NCBI RefSeq assembly: GCF_041737375.1
Contig: NZ_JBGSRV010000008.1
Coordinates: forward strand, 1-64,000
Direction: 5' to 3'
DNA: 64,000 bases
Source: Vampirovibrio sp041737375
GTDB taxonomy: Bacteria > Cyanobacteriota > Vampirovibrionia > Vampirovibrionales > Vampirovibrionaceae
Below are positions 8,105-17,253 of the stretch, in pieces. The position numbers and the translations under genes were made by a program. Below the pieces are notes generated by a model. The model was not told where the DNA came from, ran no database searches, and saw only the letters and a program-made list of their open reading frames with translations. Position 1 is the stretch's first letter. Each line of letters begins with the position of its first letter.

Positions 8105-9629
8105 TCGCGCTGCTTCCTTGCCATTGGATACCTTGTAAAATCGCTTCGGGGGTAATCAGGCCCATGGCCTGCACCAACTGGATTTGAGACTGATTGTAAT
8201 TTAAAACGGCCTGCACCAGATTACTTTGGGCGCTGGCCAGATTGGTTTGGGCGGCCAATACATCCAGATTAATGCCATAGCCCGCTTTAAACCGGCCTGA
8301 GGCCAAATCGTAACTTTCCTGAGCGGAATCCACCGCTTGTCGGGCGGCCTCAATGGCGCTTTCATAGTTTTCACTGTTTAAAAAGGCAATGCTGACCTGG
8401 CTTTCAATGTTGCGAACCACCATTTGCTGGGCCAGCTTTTTTTGTTCAATCAACTGCTTTTTTTCCCGCATTTGCAAGGGAATTTGCAGGCCCATGTTTT
8501 GTAGCAGGTTGGCGGTTACCGAAATGCCGCCAGAGGTACTGCGTTGCAGGTTATCCAGCTCGCTGCCATTGGCTCGGGCCGAAGTTTGCAAGGTAATGGA
8601 GGGAATCAGATCCGACCGGGTCATTTTGTAATCATAATCCAGCGCTTTCAGTTCTTCTTCCACCACTTTTAAGGTGGGGTTGGTTTCAGAGGCCCGCTTT
8701 AAAAGCTGCTCCATGGAAACCACTTCCGCCACCAGCGCTTTTTGCTGGGCATCGGTGCCGCTGGGAATTAAATGAATGGTCGGCTCCAAGTTCAGGCGGT
8801 TAATCAGCCCTTGCTCGGCTTGTAAAATGGTGGCTTCTGCCTGAATGAGGGCGCTTTGCTGTTGGGCGTAAGTGGTTTTGGCCTGAGATAAATCCAGCGG
8901 AATGCCTTTGCCGATTTGCACTTTGGTTTGATTGATTTTTACTTGCTCCACCGCATTTTCCAGGTTGCGAAGAACCACCCCTTTTTGCTCGTAGGCGGCC
9001 AGCAGTTTGTAATACTCCTGAGCGGCCTGAGACAGCTGCTCCTGATAGGTTTCCTTCAGCGTAAAACTGGAGGAAAGCTGGCGCCGTTTGGCGGCCAGAA
9101 TTTGATAAATATTGCGCCCCCCCGGATGAAGCGTCCATGAGGCGCTGAGCTGAACCTGAGTGAAAGACTGGCGGTTGGTGCGCCCGCCTCCACCTCCACC
9201 TCCACCACCCCCGCTGGTTCTTCCGCCAGCGCCATTGGCGGCGATAAAACCACCGGAAGAACCGGAGATAAAACCTTGTTGTCCCCCTTGCCGGTTTTGA
9301 GAGTAAGTGCCTGTGATGTTCGGCAATAAAGCGGCTTGTTGCTGGCGATACCGGCTTTGGAAAATTTCGGCGCCCTTTTGGCTTTGGGCAATCATCAGGT
9401 TTTGTTCCTGCACCAGTTTTAAAACCGCTGCCAGATCCACCGGATAATGGTTGGTTTTAAACACAGAGGCCCGCAGTTCAATCGGGCGAATTTCCACCCC
9501 CTTGGGCGAGGCTTCCCCCGCAATCTCCTGAGTGGCAGCGGAAACAGGCGCCTCCTGAGCGGTCGCCCACGGGGTAAAAGCGTTGAGGGTGAGCGCCAGT
9601 ATCATGGCATGAGGGACAATCTTCAGCAT
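8079..9629 (-). CDS. TolC-family outer membrane efflux protein
   Basis: 516 residues from ATG 9629. The signal peptide MLKIVPHAMILALTLNAFTPWATAQ decides the start; the extension to 9701 would bury it. Two outer-membrane efflux repeats of long Gln/Ala helices are seen (about 70-290 and 310-500), with typical patterns such as AKTTYAQQQSALIQAEATILQAEQGLINRLNL and GRFKAGYGINLDVLAAQTNLASAQSNL. A Gly-rich insertion (about 130-160, nine consecutive Gly codons at its core) sits in the first repeat, probably in an extracellular loop. First gene of the exporter operon; the glycosyltransferase genes lie just upstream on the same strand. Confidence 0.92.
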   Translation of the reverse strand: MLKIVPHAMILALTLNAFTPWATAQEAPVSAATQEIAGEASPKGVEIRPIELRASVFKTNHYPVDLAAVLKLVQEQNLMIAQSQKGAEIFQSRYRQQQAALLPNITGTYSQNRQGGQQGFISGSSGGFIAANGAGGRTSGGGGGGGGGGRTNRQSFTQVQLSASWTLHPGGRNIYQILAAKRRQLSSSFTLKETYQEQLSQAAQEYYKLLAAYEQKGVVLRNLENAVEQVKINQTKVQIGKGIPLDLSQAKTTYAQQQSALIQAEATILQAEQGLINRLNLEPTIHLIPSGTDAQQKALVAEVVSMEQLLKRASETNPTLKVVEEELKALDYDYKMTRSDLIPSITLQTSARANGSELDNLQRSTSGGISVTANLLQNMGLQIPLQMREKKQLIEQKKLAQQMVVRNIESQVSIAFLNSENYESAIEAARQAVDSAQESYDLASGRFKAGYGINLDVLAAQTNLASAQSNLVQAVLNYNQSQIQLVQAMGLITPEAILQGIQWQGSSANAHTSSKL

Positions 9630-9724
9630 GGATTCATTACTCAACGGATAGGTAAAAAGTTTCGCAGAGCCTTCAACCCTGTTAAAAAGGCTTGAACTCA
9701 CTTCGAATGGGTTGGGATCTGAAT

Positions 9725-11134
9725 CTAGTATAAAGGGGAATCGGATTTGGGGGATGGAAACAAGCGCTTCCAGAGATTGATAATGCTGAGCGCCGCAAAC
9801 AACAGGGTAAAAGGAATAATCTGTAAAGCCCAGCGATCACTGGCCACGGCCATCAGATAGTGAAATCCAAGCCAAACCATTAAAAAACCGCCCAGTATTA
9901 ACAGTCCTTCCTGACTGCGTTTATGGTTTCGCTTCCAGTCCACCACGGCCCATAAAGCGCCGGAAATTCCCAAAATCAAGGTCACTCTCCACAGTTGTTT
10001 GGAGATTTCCGCCAAGCGGGTCACGGTTTTTTCCGGCAGGTTCCGCAAGCGGGAGGAGCCCCATTGGGTATCCCGGATGCCGGTTTCCGAGGTGGTCCAT
10101 AAAATATGACGAAGGCGCACCGGGCCTGCTAAAAAATAACGCAACGGGTTTTGGCCAATAATGGCCATGGCCCAGGCCTTGTCTTCATTCAGTTCGGCCA
10201 TTCGTTTCTGGGGGCCTGTTTTGCCTGTAGTGGCTTTATCAATGCGTTCTCTTAAGCCCGGAATATTTTCAGGTTTGACCAACCGGCTTTCGGTTTCGTA
10301 ATGCGTGGTGGCCACCAGCCAGATTTCTCCGCCCCAAAACAGTTGTGCTTTTCCAGTCAATAAATATTGATGATAGACCCACGAGGATAAGAGGAGGCTT
10401 GCTGTCACCCCAAATACGGCCAAGCCCTTTACATTGGCTTTCCAATCATCCCGGCGGAAAAATAGCACGGTAAGCACCGCCAGCATGCCAAAAACCAAGG
10501 CGGTTGATCGGGTTAAAACGGCGGTATAAAGCACCACTCCCAGACCTGCCCAGTGCAGCCAGTTTGGCAGTTTAGGTTGACGGGACTCCAGAATGAGCCA
10601 GCTGAGCAGGAGGTAAAAATAAAGGGTGGGCAGCTCAGAGGCAAATAAGGCGGAGTAGCTGATTAATTGAGGCTGAAACGCACTCAGTGCCAAGGCTATG
10701 AGGCCCACGCTCCGGCTAAACAGCCGCTGGCCCAGCAAGTAGATTAAAACCATGATCAGTCCGCTCAGCACCAGGTTTAAGGTCCACACTGGCCAATAAG
10801 CGCTGCCAAACACCGCTCTGCAAAATGCCAGCAATACAATAATGCCCGGATGCTTGTCGATGTTGTTGAAGGCGAAATCTCCACCCGCAATGGGTTCGGC
10901 GTGGTTCCAATAAACGGCGTAGTCACTGATGGGATCGGGTTGGGTTCCCACAATCCAGCTCAGCCTTAAAATCAACCCGATGAGTAAAAGCAGCCACGCC
11001 CACCGGCTTGGCTTGCCCAGCCGGAAAGATTGAACGGCTTGCCCGCCCAGTATTAACGATACGGCAAAGCCTGCCAGATAGAGAATGGCGGTGAATAGAA
11101 TGCCTTCAAACCCGTTGAGCCAGAAATCGCCCAT
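9725..11134 (-). CDS. GT-C membrane glycosyltransferase (ArnT/PMT-like)
   Basis: 469 residues, mostly hydrophobic, with about ten to twelve membrane segments. The first periplasmic loop PDPISDYAVYWNHAEPIAGGDF carries the acidic residue expected of the catalytic base in polyprenyl-phosphate-sugar-dependent GT-C enzymes, followed by NNIDKHPGIIVLLAFCRAVFG and YLLGQRLFSRSVGLIALALSAF, as in ArnT/dolichyl-mannosyltransferase-like proteins. It would transfer a sugar from a lipid carrier to a periplasmic acceptor such as lipid A or a protein. It begins two bases after the stop of a dolichyl-phosphate-sugar-synthase-like GT2, its likely donor-making partner. Confidence 0.8.
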   Translation of the reverse strand: MGDFWLNGFEGILFTAILYLAGFAVSLILGGQAVQSFRLGKPSRWAWLLLLIGLILRLSWIVGTQPDPISDYAVYWNHAEPIAGGDFAFNNIDKHPGIIVLLAFCRAVFGSAYWPVWTLNLVLSGLIMVLIYLLGQRLFSRSVGLIALALSAFQPQLISYSALFASELPTLYFYLLLSWLILESRQPKLPNWLHWAGLGVVLYTAVLTRSTALVFGMLAVLTVLFFRRDDWKANVKGLAVFGVTASLLLSSWVYHQYLLTGKAQLFWGGEIWLVATTHYETESRLVKPENIPGLRERIDKATTGKTGPQKRMAELNEDKAWAMAIIGQNPLRYFLAGPVRLRHILWTTSETGIRDTQWGSSRLRNLPEKTVTRLAEISKQLWRVTLILGISGALWAVVDWKRNHKRSQEGLLILGGFLMVWLGFHYLMAVASDRWALQIIPFTLLFAALSIINLWKRLFPSPKSDSPLY

Positions 11135-11136
11135 CG

Positions 11137-11926
11137 TTAACCCTGATCGTACGCGCCTGTCGCGCTACGCCGAACCAGATTTAAAGAGCGAACCACGGTG
11201 CGCGCAATCTTGATTTTGGAGGTGCTGACTTTTTGGTCGTAACGCAAAATCATGGGAACTTCGCAAAATAGGGCGCCCAGTTTGTTGAGCTTGATAATAA
11301 TTTCGGCCATACAGGCAAAACCGGTTTCGGTGATAAATCGCTCTCCATATGTGTCAAACGCTTTTTGGAGAATGCTGGTGCGGTACAGTCTGAAGCCGCA
11401 GGTATAATCCTTGATGTTGAAAATGGGGGCGGTGGTTCGAAAAATCCAGCTGGAGCCATGACTGAGTAAAGTACGGAACCAGTCCAATCCAACCACTTGA
11501 GAGCCGTAGCGATATCGGGAGGCCACCACCACATTGAATCAATCCGGCCATCCGCTCAATCAGGTAAGGACTGTGGGTGCCATCGGAATCCATCACTACA
11601 ATCATATCGTTCGCTTCCGCTCTGGCCAGTGCAATTGAAAAGCCGGTTTTAATGGCTTTCCCCAAGCCCTTATTGTAAGTATGTCGCACGATATCAAGGT
11701 GGGGAATCTGCGCCTCTTCCAACAATCGCATGGAATCATCGGTGCTTCCGTCATCCACCACAATGATTTGAAACGGGTAGCGCTGAATGGCCTGAGCAAA
11801 CAAGGCGCTTAACCCACAAAGCGCCGCTCCCTCATTGTAAGCAGGCAACACCACAAGCAGCCGGGGAAGTTTTCCCGACTCGTTTTTTTCAGTGGTTGTG
11901 GCTGGCTGGAACGCGATGTTAGTCAT
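11137..11926 (-). pseudogene. Polyprenyl-phosphate glycosyltransferase (GT2), frameshifted
   Basis: Two overlapping frames together give one GT2 of the DPM-synthase/DPG type. The N-part from ATG 11926 has LLVVLPAYNEGAAL, IIVVDDGSTDDS, HTYNKGLGKAIKTGF and the DXD-like VVMDSDGTHSPYLIERM. The C-part (from about 11535) continues with NVVVASRYRYGS, WIFRTTAPIFNIKDYTCGFRLYR and EVPMILRYD, as the family requires. The frame changes near 11530-11545, where about three residues are also missing relative to the usual spacing, so a small deletion (e.g. 8 nt) would explain both. It is either a recent inactivation or a sequencing error. Its product would supply the donor for the downstream GT-C enzyme. Confidence 0.8.
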
Positions 11927-11987
11927 TGAACTCTTATTTCAAATCAAAAAGAGGTTATGTGCAAGTGAATTAATAAAAATTGAATAT

Positions 11988-12021
11988 AAAAAGCCCCCGC
12001 TGGTAAAAGAGGGGGCTTTTT
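11988..12021 (-). terminator. Terminator of the HEAT-repeat gene
   Basis: AAAAAGCCCCC (11988-11998) and GGGGGCTTTTT (12011-12021) form an 11-bp stem with a 12-nt loop. It works in both directions and lies just downstream of the minus-strand HEAT gene, separating it from the glycosyltransferase operon. Confidence 0.9.
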
Positions 12022-12068
12022 AAGGGTTGTACTCTACGGTAACAATACGGGAGAGCCTTGATTTTGGC

Positions 12069-12926
12069 CTATTTCTGGGCAGCGGTCGCTTTTTTGTAGC
12101 TAGCGCCCGGTACTGTTTTCCAGTTGGCAGCCATAATCATTTTGTAGGCTTTTAATGCGGTATCTTCGATTTCGCCTAGCTCTTCAGCTTTCATAATCAG
12201 GTTACGCAGAGGCAGCAATGCTTTGGGATCTTTCAGCATTCCCAGAGCGGCGCCAGCGCCAGCACGAACCAGATCATTTTCAGCGTCGTTTTCCAGAACG
12301 TCAATCAGGTGAGATACAGCACGTTTGTCGCCCAGTTTGCCGAGAGATTGTACTGCGTAGATGCGAACGTTGACCCACTCATCAGTCAAAACACTAATCA
12401 GTGCGTCCACTGCGGAGGCATCACCCAGTTCGCCCAGGGCGCGGGTTGCATCGCAACGAACATTCACTTTTTCGTGTGAGAGACTTTCAATTAACGGCGT
12501 TACAGCGATGTCGCCAATCTCAATCAGGGCATCAGCGGCGGTCATGCAAACCTGGCTGTTGCTATCACTGAGGGCTTCCACCAATGGGAGAACGACTTCC
12601 ACGCCACCGAGACGACCCAGGGCACGAGCGGCACGAACGCGAACATCCACGTTACGGTCTTCACGAAGAGACTCGATCAATGGAATGGTAGCGCTGATAT
12701 CACCCAGTTCACCCAAAGCGCGGGCTGCGTAGAGACGAACGGAACCGTTCTTGTCGTTTTTGAGAACGTCGATTAGCGGCTCAACAGCTGCCATATCGCC
12801 CATTTCTCCCAACATGCGGGCCGCATTGTAGCGGGTTTTTTCGGAAGGACTGTTTTTCAGTTCTTCCAGAAGTTCGTCAAAAGATTTCACTGCTTTTTCT
12901 TTTTTGGTGCCGGTAGTAGTTGCCAT
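12069..12926 (-). CDS. HEAT-repeat (PBS lyase-like) scaffold protein
   Basis: 285 residues from ATG 12926 (GGGAGGGAA upstream); the longer frame to 12983 is less likely. Seven or so repeats of about 31 residues follow the pattern VR..AA.ALGE.GD..AV.PLI..L (for example VRLYAARALGELGDISATIPLIESL and VNVRCDATRALGELGDASAVDALISVL). These form a curved alpha-solenoid used for protein binding. Cyanobacterial relatives include phycobilin lyases and their look-alikes, but no phycobiliprotein gene is here, so a general scaffold role is safer. Ends YKKATAAQK. It has its own terminator and a large AT-rich upstream region. Confidence 0.85.
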   Translation of the reverse strand: MATTTGTKKEKAVKSFDELLEELKNSPSEKTRYNAARMLGEMGDMAAVEPLIDVLKNDKNGSVRLYAARALGELGDISATIPLIESLREDRNVDVRVRAARALGRLGGVEVVLPLVEALSDSNSQVCMTAADALIEIGDIAVTPLIESLSHEKVNVRCDATRALGELGDASAVDALISVLTDEWVNVRIYAVQSLGKLGDKRAVSHLIDVLENDAENDLVRAGAGAALGMLKDPKALLPLRNLIMKAEELGEIEDTALKAYKMIMAANWKTVPGASYKKATAAQK

Positions 12927-13603
12927 TTGAAACAATTCCCTCCCGAAAATGTGACCGTTACATATAAACCTCCTCCCAGACAAGCCTTGACTGGCACTGT
13001 CTGCAACTAACTGTTTCTGATTGAGCCCTTTATTGATTTGACCCTTCAGCTGCTTAAAAAAGATTCAATCAGTTTTTGTGCTAGTTAGAGTGATAAATGT
13101 AACGTGATGTAAATGTTCGATAATTGTTCTATTGCTTCCGTAGATTCAGTATCTTACCACTTTTTGCGTGGTTTGACATGCGAATCCTTTCCGCCCTAAA
13201 TTGTTACTATTTTCCACACCTCTCTTGACAATCCAAATGACTTGTAAATGGACCCCTTTTAGCTAACCATACTTTTTAATATATCTTAACTTGTTTATTT
13301 AATAAAATGGAATTAATGCAATTGAATCATATTGAGTTTTATGAATATAAATCTATTCTAACGGGTAATGGCTAAATATGTAAATAATAAAATATAAGAA
13401 ACTTTCAAAAGGCGTAAACAGTCCAAGCTCAGCCCGATCTAAATAATTTTATTTTTTAAAAAACATTATTTGATCCCCTTAAAACAAGGTCTGGCGTCAA
13501 TAGATTTCATGGCTGATTTTTTGCCCGCGTAATCGGTGTACTTGAGAAGCCACCTCTAATGCTCTAATATCAATCATGAAATCCCAATCAAGAGGTTTTC
13601 CCC
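12927..13603. other. AT-rich intergenic region
   Basis: 677 bases between two divergent genes. The stretch 13080-13540 is clearly AT-rich compared with its neighbours and holds runs such as AATAAAATATAAGAAAC and TTTTATTTTTTAAAAAAC. It must contain the promoters of the HEAT gene (minus) and the thioredoxin-like gene (plus). I see no open frame, tRNA or clear repeat in it. Confidence 0.5.
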
Positions 13604-14146
13604 ATGTCTTCCCGTCTCTCCGCTCACCAAAGCAAAGTTCGCCTGATTGCCGTCTTTTTATTTACGGTGATGCTGGTCGTGGTCTTTCAGGTGAGCAAAG
13701 GGAGCTTTCAACGGGGGGAGGTGGCAGAAGCCAGTCATCAAACTCGCTTGAGCGATTCGTTTTTTATGGGCTTGCGTCGGGCCACACCTGCTGAAGTGAG
13801 AGCAGCCCTGCCTGAGGCAATGGGGAGGCCCGCCCTGATTGCTTTTACCTCTCGTTTTTGTCACGATTGTCAGCGAATGACGCCGGTTCTATCGGGCTTG
13901 ATGCCCAAACACGCCAATGTGTATTACCGCAAAATTGATGTGCTGGAAGAACAAAAAAAGTACCCGGCCATTATGCGTACCTTTAAGCCGGTTTCTGTGC
14001 CGTTGCTGGTTTTTATTAGCCCCCAAGGCGAAATTCAGAATGTACTGTACAACTACCAAAAGCCAGAATCGCTTGCGGCGGCCCTGCGTCAACTGGAATC
14101 TCAGCCGGTAGCGGCTCCTCCTTCCTCAAAAAAGGTCAAAAAATAA
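13604..14146 (+). CDS. Membrane-anchored thioredoxin-like protein
   Basis: 180 residues. A single N-terminal membrane segment (VRLIAVFLFTVMLVVVFQV) places the rest in the periplasm. The thioredoxin fold shows PALIAFTSRFCHDCQRMTPVL with a CHDC redox pair (Cys86/Cys89), then YYRKIDVLEE and a cis-Pro loop at VSVPLLVFISPQG. AGAGG lies before the ATG. It is 37 bases upstream of a CcdA-like gene, the classical source of electrons for such periplasmic reductases, so a role in cytochrome c maturation or disulfide reduction is likely. The C-terminus is Lys-rich. Confidence 0.88.
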   Translation: MSSRLSAHQSKVRLIAVFLFTVMLVVVFQVSKGSFQRGEVAEASHQTRLSDSFFMGLRRATPAEVRAALPEAMGRPALIAFTSRFCHDCQRMTPVLSGLMPKHANVYYRKIDVLEEQKKYPAIMRTFKPVSVPLLVFISPQGEIQNVLYNYQKPESLAAALRQLESQPVAAPPSSKKVKK

Positions 14147-14183
14147 GTCACACCCCACCCTGAAGATTTTTATCTGAATCCCC

Positions 14184-14900
14184 ATGCCTGATTTACAGTC
14201 CACATTTTTGAGTTTGTTAAACAGCCATTCTTACATGGTGCTGGTTTTGGCTTTTGCGGGCGGGGTGATGAGTTCCCTGTTGCCCTGTACGGTGGGCATG
14301 TTGCCTGTGCTGGTGGGCTATGTGGGCGGCTACACGGAAACCAGTAAGCTGGCTATTTTAAGGCAGATCCTTTTGTTTATGACCGGCTTTGCCCTGGTAA
14401 TGACCGCACTGGGCATTGTGGCCAGCCTGTTAGGCACCGCCATGGCCGCTTTGGTGGGTTCGGGCTGGTATTACTTTTTGGGAGGGCTGGCCATTGTCAT
14501 GGGTCTGCAATTGCTGGAAGTCATTCAATTGCCCCTGCCTCAATTTGTGACCCGCTTGCCCGACAGCAGCTCCGGCCGGTGGCTAGCGCCTATTGCGCTA
14601 GGGGCAGCCTTTGGGGCTGCCTCTTCTCCGTGTGGTACGCCCTTTTTAACGGCTATTCTGGGCTTTATCAGCCGAGAGAAAAACTGGGCGCTGGGCGGGG
14701 CCAGCTTGTTCAGTTACGCTTTTGGGCAATCCATGTTGTTGTTGGTGGTGGGCTTGTTTACCGGCTTAATCAAGCAAATGGCTCTGTTTCGACAAGTGGG
14801 AACCGTTATTACCAAGTTAAGCGCTTTGGTGTTTATATTGGGCGGTGGCTTACTGATTGCGCAAGCCGCCGGTTGGCTGGATTTGTTTGCCTTCTTTTAA
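14184..14900 (+). CDS. ccdA: CcdA/DsbD-like thiol-disulfide transmembrane transporter
   Basis: 238 residues with six membrane helices. The two conserved Cys-Pro motifs are present: GGVMSSLLPCTVGMLPVLVGYVGGY in helix 1 and AAFGAASSPCGTPFLTAILGF in helix 4. CcdA passes reducing equivalents from cytoplasmic thioredoxin to periplasmic thioredoxin-like proteins for cytochrome c haem attachment (System II) and related tasks. The preceding gene supplies such a partner. The other System II genes (ResB/CcsA) are not in the window. Confidence 0.9.
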   Translation: MPDLQSTFLSLLNSHSYMVLVLAFAGGVMSSLLPCTVGMLPVLVGYVGGYTETSKLAILRQILLFMTGFALVMTALGIVASLLGTAMAALVGSGWYYFLGGLAIVMGLQLLEVIQLPLPQFVTRLPDSSSGRWLAPIALGAAFGAASSPCGTPFLTAILGFISREKNWALGGASLFSYAFGQSMLLLVVGLFTGLIKQMALFRQVGTVITKLSALVFILGGGLLIAQAAGWLDLFAFF

Positions 14901-14952
14901 ACTGTATTGTGACTGTAAATTGTATTGTGATTGACGCTTCAGGTTTTTAAAA

Positions 14953-15513
14953 ATGATTCGAGTATCCAGTGGCAAGTATCGGGGGCGCAGTGTCGACTCT
15001 CCGCCTCGCAGCAAGCAAATTCGCCCAACCACGTCTTTGATGAGGGAAAGCCTGTTTAACAAGTTTCAGATGCAGTTGCCGGGGTGCCGGTTTCTGGATT
15101 TATTTGCCGGTTCAGGCATTATGAGCTTGGAGGCCTTAAGCCGAGGGGCTGCTTTTGTTTTGGCTATTGAAATGGATACTGATCAATGCCGGGTGATTCG
15201 TAAAAATTTCGCGCACATTGGGCTGACTGAAGCCGAAGTGAAGGTAGTGCCTTGCGATGCCCAAGGGCTGATGAAGAAACAGTGTCGCCAAGAGCCATTT
15301 GATTTTGTGTTTATGGACCCGCCCTATGGATTTAAAGCACTTCCCGAACTGGTTACGCTTTGTTATAACAATGGATGGTTAAAACCGGGTGGTGTTATTA
15401 TTGTAGAGCACGGAACCCGAGACCCGGAACTGGTTGGATTTACCCGCAAATTATACGGAGATACCGCTATTTCCATCAAAGCGTTTGAGACTGGGACTTC
15501 CCACGATGCTTAA
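14953..15513 (+). CDS. rsmD: 16S rRNA (guanine966-N2)-methyltransferase RsmD
   Basis: 186 residues, the usual size. It begins MIRVSSGKYRGRSVDSP...IRPTTSLMRESLFNKF, the RsmD signature, then SAM motif I FLDLFAGSGIMSLEALSRGA and the catalytic FDFVFMDPPYGF. The enzyme methylates G966 of 16S rRNA on the assembling small subunit. It follows ccdA by 52 bases and may be co-transcribed. Confidence 0.95.
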   Translation: MIRVSSGKYRGRSVDSPPRSKQIRPTTSLMRESLFNKFQMQLPGCRFLDLFAGSGIMSLEALSRGAAFVLAIEMDTDQCRVIRKNFAHIGLTEAEVKVVPCDAQGLMKKQCRQEPFDFVFMDPPYGFKALPELVTLCYNNGWLKPGGVIIVEHGTRDPELVGFTRKLYGDTAISIKAFETGTSHDA

Positions 15514-15754
15514 GCGAACCTTTTTATCCTCAACTGTTTCTGTCAATACTCTGCCCGACTAAATGAGCGACCCTACATGGATAATTGTAATTAGTAGAAT
15601 GCTTCAGTTTAATTAAATAGTCTATTTTTTCAGCTTTATAGGCACTTTAGCATTGAAGGACGGCTCACGAATATATCGGCAAGAATCTCAGGTCAGTAAA
15701 CGCTGTGTTTTGGCTGTTGAATAGCAGCAATAAAATAATAAGGAGCTTTTGGGT

Positions 15755-17128
15755 ATGCCGTTGGATCTGGATCAACGCAAACTGTTTGGACTGGAGTACT
15801 GGGTTAAACATTGGTATCGCTACGGGTTGTGTTTCGATCGTTATTCCCGCCTTCTTCAACAAACAGCGGCTTTTTCGCCTCAGGCCCTTCAGGCTTTTCA
15901 AAACCAGCACCTAAAGCGTATGGTTGGTGCGGCCTATCGTGATATTCCTTACTATCGAGATTTGTTTTCGGATTTAAAGCTGAAGCCGGAAGCGATTCAA
16001 ACCGCAGCCGATTTGACAAAACTGCCCTACCTCACCAAAGAATTGGTGGTGGCAAACTTTGATAAGCTGGTATCGGTCAAGAAGCGTAATTTTTTGTGCA
16101 AAGTGGCTAAAACCAGCGGCACTACCGGAAGTCCCGCCCAGTTTATTCGCAGTTTCAATTCCATTAACTTTGAGAATGCGGCCGTATGGCGGCAATGGAA
16201 AACAGGGGGCGATCAAGGCGGCAAGCGTCGCATTACCCTGCGTGGAGAAGTGGTTGTTCCCATGAGTCAGTCAAAACCGCCTTTCTGGCGGTTTAATCCG
16301 GCCAATCAGGAATTGCTGATGTGTGGCTTTCACTTGAATGAAAATACCTTTGAGGCCTACCTGCAAAAAATAATGGCCTTTCAGCCTCAAATTCTGTCTT
16401 CGTATCCTTCTAACGCTTATGCGCTGGCCAAATATTTTCGGCAGCATAAAATCAGTTATCGCTTTGATGCGGTGTTTACCTCTTCTGAAACCTTATCGCC
16501 TGGGGTCAGGCAATTTATTGAGGAAACCTTTCAAACCCGTGTGTACGATTGGTACGGGCAGGCCGAGCGGGTGGCGGCCATTGGCCATTGCCCCAAGGGG
16601 ACTTACCACATTCAGGAAGATTACTCGCTGGTGGAGTTATCCCCCATGGGCCAGAATTTTGAAATTGTGGGGACGCACCTTTTTAACGAGGTAATGCCTT
16701 TGATTCGCTATAAAACCGGAGATTTGGTAAAGGCGAACCCCGAGCAGTCTTGTGACTGTGGTAGTCATTTTCGTACGGTGGCATCCATCGATGGGCGCTC
16801 TTGCGATTATATTTTGACCCCGGAAGGCTACCGGATTTCGGCGGCCAACCATATTTTTCATGGGGTGGAAAACGTGTTGGAAGGCCAGCTTTATCAGGAC
16901 AACAGGGATTGCCTGATTATTAAAGTGGTGGCTGCTTCTGGTTTTACAGAGCATGATCGGGCTGAACTGATTCGCAATGCCCGAGAAAACACATCGGAAC
17001 GCATGAAGATTGTGGTGGAAGAGGTTGACCATATTCGACGAGCGCCCAATGGCAAGTTTCAAAGCATCGTCAGCCGTTTGCCCCTAGACCACAACGGCCC
17101 CCCGGAAACATTGGCTTCTCCCGCCTGA
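15755..17128 (+). CDS. PaaK/CapK-like adenylate-forming ligase
   Basis: 457 residues from ATG 15755, with AAGGAG at 15740-15745; an in-frame TTG 6 bases earlier lies inside this spacing. The adenylation motifs fit the phenylacetate-CoA ligase family: AKTSGTTGSPAQF (P-loop), YDWYGQAERVAAIGHCPKG, LIRYKTGDLV with a Cys-rich CDCGS segment, DGRSCDYILTPEGYRISAANH, and a C-terminal NGKFQSIVSRL holding the catalytic Lys. Members activate aryl or other acids to acyl-AMP/CoA; several CapK-like ones sit in polysaccharide loci. No pathway partner is adjacent, so the substrate is open. Confidence 0.85.
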   Translation: MPLDLDQRKLFGLEYWVKHWYRYGLCFDRYSRLLQQTAAFSPQALQAFQNQHLKRMVGAAYRDIPYYRDLFSDLKLKPEAIQTAADLTKLPYLTKELVVANFDKLVSVKKRNFLCKVAKTSGTTGSPAQFIRSFNSINFENAAVWRQWKTGGDQGGKRRITLRGEVVVPMSQSKPPFWRFNPANQELLMCGFHLNENTFEAYLQKIMAFQPQILSSYPSNAYALAKYFRQHKISYRFDAVFTSSETLSPGVRQFIEETFQTRVYDWYGQAERVAAIGHCPKGTYHIQEDYSLVELSPMGQNFEIVGTHLFNEVMPLIRYKTGDLVKANPEQSCDCGSHFRTVASIDGRSCDYILTPEGYRISAANHIFHGVENVLEGQLYQDNRDCLIIKVVAASGFTEHDRAELIRNARENTSERMKIVVEEVDHIRRAPNGKFQSIVSRLPLDHNGPPETLASPA

Positions 17129-17253
17129 AAAGATGTTTTCCTCATGGCTTAAGCCCATGAGGTAGTGTATTGCTTTCATATTTGGGCAACCTGAGCGATA
17201 GAACCGGGCAGGTTCGCTTGCTACACTCTGTAAAAACAGAGAGGAATCGTTTT

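Noticed and set aside
9180..9260. Gly-codon run in the TolC-like gene as a possible CRISPR or repeat element
   Set aside because: It is a coding Gly-rich loop in frame, without spacers or repeat units.
12927..13603. AT-rich gap as a replication origin
   Set aside because: I see no clustered DnaA-box-like sequences and no dnaA, dnaN or parA gene nearby.
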